The notes below the pieces were generated by a model, which was not told the DNA's origin, ran no database searches, and saw only the letters and a program-made list of their open reading frames with translations. The position numbers and the translations under genes are program-made. Positions 61,658-64,000 of a DNA stretch of 64,000 nt are shown one piece after another. Origin of the DNA: an uncultured Hyphomicrobiales bacterium (GTDB lineage: Bacteria; Pseudomonadota; Alphaproteobacteria; Rhizobiales; Beijerinckiaceae); assembly GCA_903825465.1 (NCBI GenBank), contig CAIKAR010000008.1, positions 1 to 64,000 of the forward strand. Reading direction: 5' to 3'. Positions within the stretch are counted from its first letter, which is position 1, and the number at the start of each line of letters is the position of its first letter.

Positions 61658-62671
61658 CTAGTAGTGCTCCTCGAAACGCTTCGCCAGTTCTTCGATGTTC
61701 TCCGGCGGCCAGCCGGTGACTTCCATGCCCAGATGCAGGCCCATCTGCGCCAGCACTTCCTTGATTTCGTTGAGCGACTTGCGGCCGAAGTTTGGCGTGC
61801 GCAGCATCTCGCCCTCGGACTTCTGGATGAGATCGCCGATGTAGACGAGGTTGTCGTTCTTGAGACAGTTCGCCGAGCGCACGGAAAGCTCGAGCTCGTC
61901 GACCTTCTTGAGCAGCGCCGGGTTGAAGGAAAGCTCGGGGATCGACGGGCTCGATTCCTCGCGGCGGGGCTCTTCGAAATTGACGAAAATGTTGAGCTGG
62001 TCCTGAATGATGCGCGCGCTGTAGGCGACCGCGTCCTCCGGCGTCAACGCGCCATTGGTCTCGACGGTCAGCGTCAGCTTGTCGTAGTCGAGCTTCTGGC
62101 CCTCGCGCGTGTTTTCGACGCGGTAGCTGACTTTCTTGACGGGCGAATAGAGGCTGTCCACGGGCACGAGGCCGATCGGCGAATCCTCGCTGCGGTTGTG
62201 CTCGGCGGCGACATAGCCCTTGCCGTTGTTGATGGTGAACTCCATCCGAATTTCGGCGCCTTCGTCGAGGTGGCAGATCATCAGGTCGGGGTTGAGCACC
62301 TGAATGTCGCCCGTCGTCGCGATGTCGCCCGCGGTCACCAAGCCCGGACCGGTCTTCTTCAAGATGACCCGCTTCGGCCCCTCGGCCTGCATCCTGACCG
62401 CGATGTCCTTGATGTTGAGGATGATGTCGGTGACATCTTCGCGGACGCCGGGGATCGAGGAAAACTCGTGCAACACCCCGTCGATATGCACGGAGGTGAT
62501 CGCCGCGCCCTGCAGCGACGACAGCAGCACGCGCCGCAGCGCGTTGCCGAGCGTCAGGCCAAAGCCGCGCTCAAGCGGCTCGGCGACCAACGTCGCCGTG
62601 CGCTTGTCGTCGCCGTGCGAGACCTGCAGCTTGTCGGGGCGGATAAGTTCTTGCCAATTCTTCTGGATCAT
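61658..62671 (-). CDS. rpoA: DNA-directed RNA polymerase subunit alpha
   Basis: This 337-residue protein is complete Rpo[18 protein letters not shown] and [63 protein letters not shown] form the N-terminal assembly domain. The C-terminal domain contains [60 protein letters not shown], which binds UP elements and activators. The start is the ATG at 62669-62671; the longer track ORF adds unrelated residues. Confidence 0.99.
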   Translation of the reverse strand: MIQKNWQELIRPDKLQVSHGDDKRTATLVAEPLERGFGLTLGNALRRVLLSSLQGAAITSVHIDGVLHEFSSIPGVREDVTDIILNIKDIAVRMQAEGPKRVILKKTGPGLVTAGDIATTGDIQVLNPDLMICHLDEGAEIRMEFTINNGKGYVAAEHNRSEDSPIGLVPVDSLYSPVKKVSYRVENTREGQKLDYDKLTLTVETNGALTPEDAVAYSARIIQDQLNIFVNFEEPRREESSPSIPELSFNPALLKKVDELELSVRSANCLKNDNLVYIGDLIQKSEGEMLRTPNFGRKSLNEIKEVLAQMGLHLGMEVTGWPPENIEELAKRFEEHY

Positions 62672-62802
62672 TTTGTCACCTTCGGCGCGGGCATATCGGT
62701 CCGTCGACCCTGACCTCGCGCTTTCGCGTGAAATCGCCACGCGGAAACGTGGCGGGAAACCGGCCCCGCCCGTCGGCGCGGCCGAAAATCAAATGCGGAA
62801 AC

Positions 62803-63192
62803 TCAGACGCGCCGACGCTTTCGCGGACGACAGCCGTTGTGCGGAATCGGCGTCACGTCTCGAATCGAGGTCACCGTGAAGCCAGACGCCTGCAAGGCGC
62901 GCAGCGCGGACTCGCGGCCCGAGCCAGGCCCGGAAACCTCGACTTCGATGGTCCGCATGCCATGTTCGGTGGCCTTGCGCGCGGCGTCCTCGGCGGCCAT
63001 CTGCGCCGCGTAGGGCGTCGATTTGCGCGACCCCTTGAAGCCCATCGTGCCGGCCGACGACCAGGCGATGGTGTTGCCCTGCGCGTCCGAAATCGTGATC
63101 ATTGTGTTGTTGAACGTGGAACTCACGTGGGCGACACCCGACGCGATGTTCTTGCGTTCGCGGCGGCGAACGCGGCCTGCTTCTTTTGCCAT
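62803..63192 (-). CDS. rpsK: 30S ribosomal protein S11
   Basis: This 129-residue protein is uS11: [115 protein letters not shown]. All conserved blocks are present. It lies between rpsM and rpoA in the alpha operon. Confidence 0.99.
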   Translation of the reverse strand: MAKEAGRVRRRERKNIASGVAHVSSTFNNTMITISDAQGNTIAWSSAGTMGFKGSRKSTPYAAQMAAEDAARKATEHGMRTIEVEVSGPGSGRESALRALQASGFTVTSIRDVTPIPHNGCRPRKRRRV

Positions 63193-63298
63193 CGTAAAAT
63201 CGTCCTTCTGGCGCGCCCGTCATGCCAGGCGCTGGGGCTCTGTTTTTCCGCGCGGCGGACAGCCGGCGTATTTTCGCGCGCCTCGCGGCGCTGAAAAA

Positions 63299-63667
63299 CT
63301 ATTTCTTCTTGCCGGCGATGGCCTTCGGCTTGCCCTTGCGGGTGCGCGCGTTGGTATGCGTGCGCTGGCCGCGGACGGGCAACTGGCGGCGATGCCGCAA
63401 GCCACGGTAGCAGCCAAGATCCATCAACCGCTTGATGTTGATCGCCACCTCGCGGCGAAGGTCGCCCTCCACCATGTAGTCGCGGTCAATCGCTTCGCGG
63501 ATTTGCAGCACTTCGGCGTCCGTCAGCTGAGACACCCGGCGCTCGGCGGGAATGTTGACCTTGGCGCAGATCTCGGCGGCGTTTTTCTTGCCGATGCCGT
63601 GAATGTATTGCAGCGCGATGATCACGCGCTTGTTGGTCGGTATGTTCACGCCCGCGATACGAGCCAT
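63299..63667 (-). CDS. rpsM: 30S ribosomal protein S13
   Basis: This 122-residue protein is uS13: [40 protein letters not shown] opens it and [36 protein letters not shown] ends it. The start is the ATG at 63665-63667; the longer track ORF contains upstream shadow. The 210 bases before it, up to adk, hold only a small GCGGG-AAAA-CCCGC hairpin next to the adk stop and the operon leader. Confidence 0.99.
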   Translation of the reverse strand: MARIAGVNIPTNKRVIIALQYIHGIGKKNAAEICAKVNIPAERRVSQLTDAEVLQIREAIDRDYMVEGDLRREVAINIKRLMDLGCYRGLRHRRQLPVRGQRTHTNARTRKGKPKAIAGKKK

Positions 63668-63877
63668 CTTCAGTCTCCATGTTGCGGCCCGAAAGCCACG
63701 AATAGCCGCGGTGAGCGGCGGAAGTCCGCGTCCGGTGGAGGCCGGCCCTTGCGGACGATAAAAAGGCCAAACTCCCGACCCTGGAAAGGGCGGGCGTTCG
63801 ACCTTGTTGGACGCGCTTCTAAACGCGCGCCGTTCGCTCGTCAACAGAAAAAGACGAGTATTCGCGGGAAAACCCGC

Positions 63878-64000
63878 CTACGCGCCCAGCAGCCGGTCGA
63901 TCGACTTCGTCACGTCGTCGATCGGCATCATGCCATCGACGGTTTTCAACGTGCCCTTGCGCGCGTAATAGGCCGACACCGGCGCGGTTTGCTCGCGATA
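63878..64000 (-). CDS. adk: Adenylate kinase, C-terminal fragment (5' part outside the window)
   Basis: The last 40 residues read [40 protein letters not shown], the standard C-terminal end of adenylate kinase, and the frame stops at 63878-63880. The beginning lies beyond the right edge. The secY-adk-rpsM-rpsK-rpoA-rplQ order is typical of alphaproteobacteria. The enzyme interconverts ATP, AMP and ADP. Confidence 0.93.
   Translation of the reverse strand, partial: YREQTAPVSAYYARKGTLKTVDGMMPIDDVTKSIDRLLGA

Noticed and set aside
1-64000. CRISPR arrays, insertion sequences, integrases, attachment sites, rRNA and tRNA genes
   Set aside because: No regularly spaced repeat array, transposase-like protein, terminal inverted repeats or cloverleaf-like segment was seen. 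The only spaced repeat is the three-unit 22-bp array, too short and too divergent for CRISPR.

Overview
The window is high-GC, densely coded DNA from an alphaproteobacterium, most likely order Hyphomicrobiales (Rhizobiales). Supporting evidence is the pal-cpoB-tilS-ftsH chain, the rpsM-rpsK-rpoA-rplQ operon with adk upstream, a pdxH gene divergent from an RT0821/Lpp0805-type lipoprotein, a DUF444-SpoVR pair, apaG, a BcsN-like lipoprotein, and a CtrA-type TTAA-N7-TTAA box before pal. The many orphan periplasmic binding proteins and CoA-dependent catabolic enzymes suit a soil or plant-associated heterotroph. No rRNA, tRNA, CRISPR array, insertion sequence or phage gene was seen, and no gap between genes exceeds 300 bases.

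Layout. 1-10.7 kb: accessory catabolism. It holds the start of a [2Fe-2S] molybdo-hydroxylase subunit, a 2-hydroxyacid dehydrogenase, an MFS exporter and an amidohydrolase, then a minus-strand run of lyase, MaoC-type hydratase and class III CoA-transferase. Upstream of these are a frameshifted feruloyl-CoA-synthase-like ligase and a divergent crotonase-MarR pair sharing a palindromic operator. 10.7-16 kb: pdxH, a lipoprotein, a fasciclin protein, and an operon of two paralogous cupins with a binding protein. 16-28 kb: mostly housekeeping and envelope (pal, cpoB, tilS, ftsH, DUF1398, metallophosphoesterase, L,D-transpeptidase, HDAC-like deacetylase, RsmB-type methyltransferase, heparinase-like protein).

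28-46 kb: a second accessory region. It contains an SDR, an amidohydrolase facing an M29/NicX-like enzyme, apaG-argE, binding proteins (one broken by an amber codon), two short MetE-like methyltransferases, a Tat-exported thiamine-diphosphate enzyme in an operon with a c-type cytochrome, a DUF4337 protein, an EAL phosphodiesterase, and an old-yellow-enzyme/receptor pair divergent from an MFS importer. 45.5-56.3 kb: bcsN-like gene, a 5'-shortened yeaH (DUF444), spoVR, small proteins, a second 2-hydroxyacid dehydrogenase, a 3-dehydroshikimate dehydratase-binding protein operon, a carboxymuconolactone decarboxylase-like protein and an RluA synthase preceded by what looks like a 17-codon crcB remnant. 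56.3-64 kb: a Bug receptor, an SPFH protein, a DegP protease, a glycosyltransferase, then rplQ, rpoA, rpsK, rpsM and the end of adk.

How it fits together. The accessory parts look like several small modules for uptake and CoA-dependent or oxidative breakdown of aromatic and carboxylic acids, with periplasmic binding proteins but no membrane transport subunits in the window. The most novel candidate system is the Tat-signal thiamine-diphosphate enzyme plus cytochrome c, which would be a periplasmic carbonyl-oxidising or decarboxylating unit feeding electrons to the respiratory chain. Several conserved gene neighbourhoods appear cut (no prkA beside yeaH, no rarA and only a crcB stub near degP/rluA, no dnaJ-fabI after the RT0821 gene), and two genes carry inactivating lesions. 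This points to active rearrangement and gene decay, or to assembly or base errors that should be excluded first.
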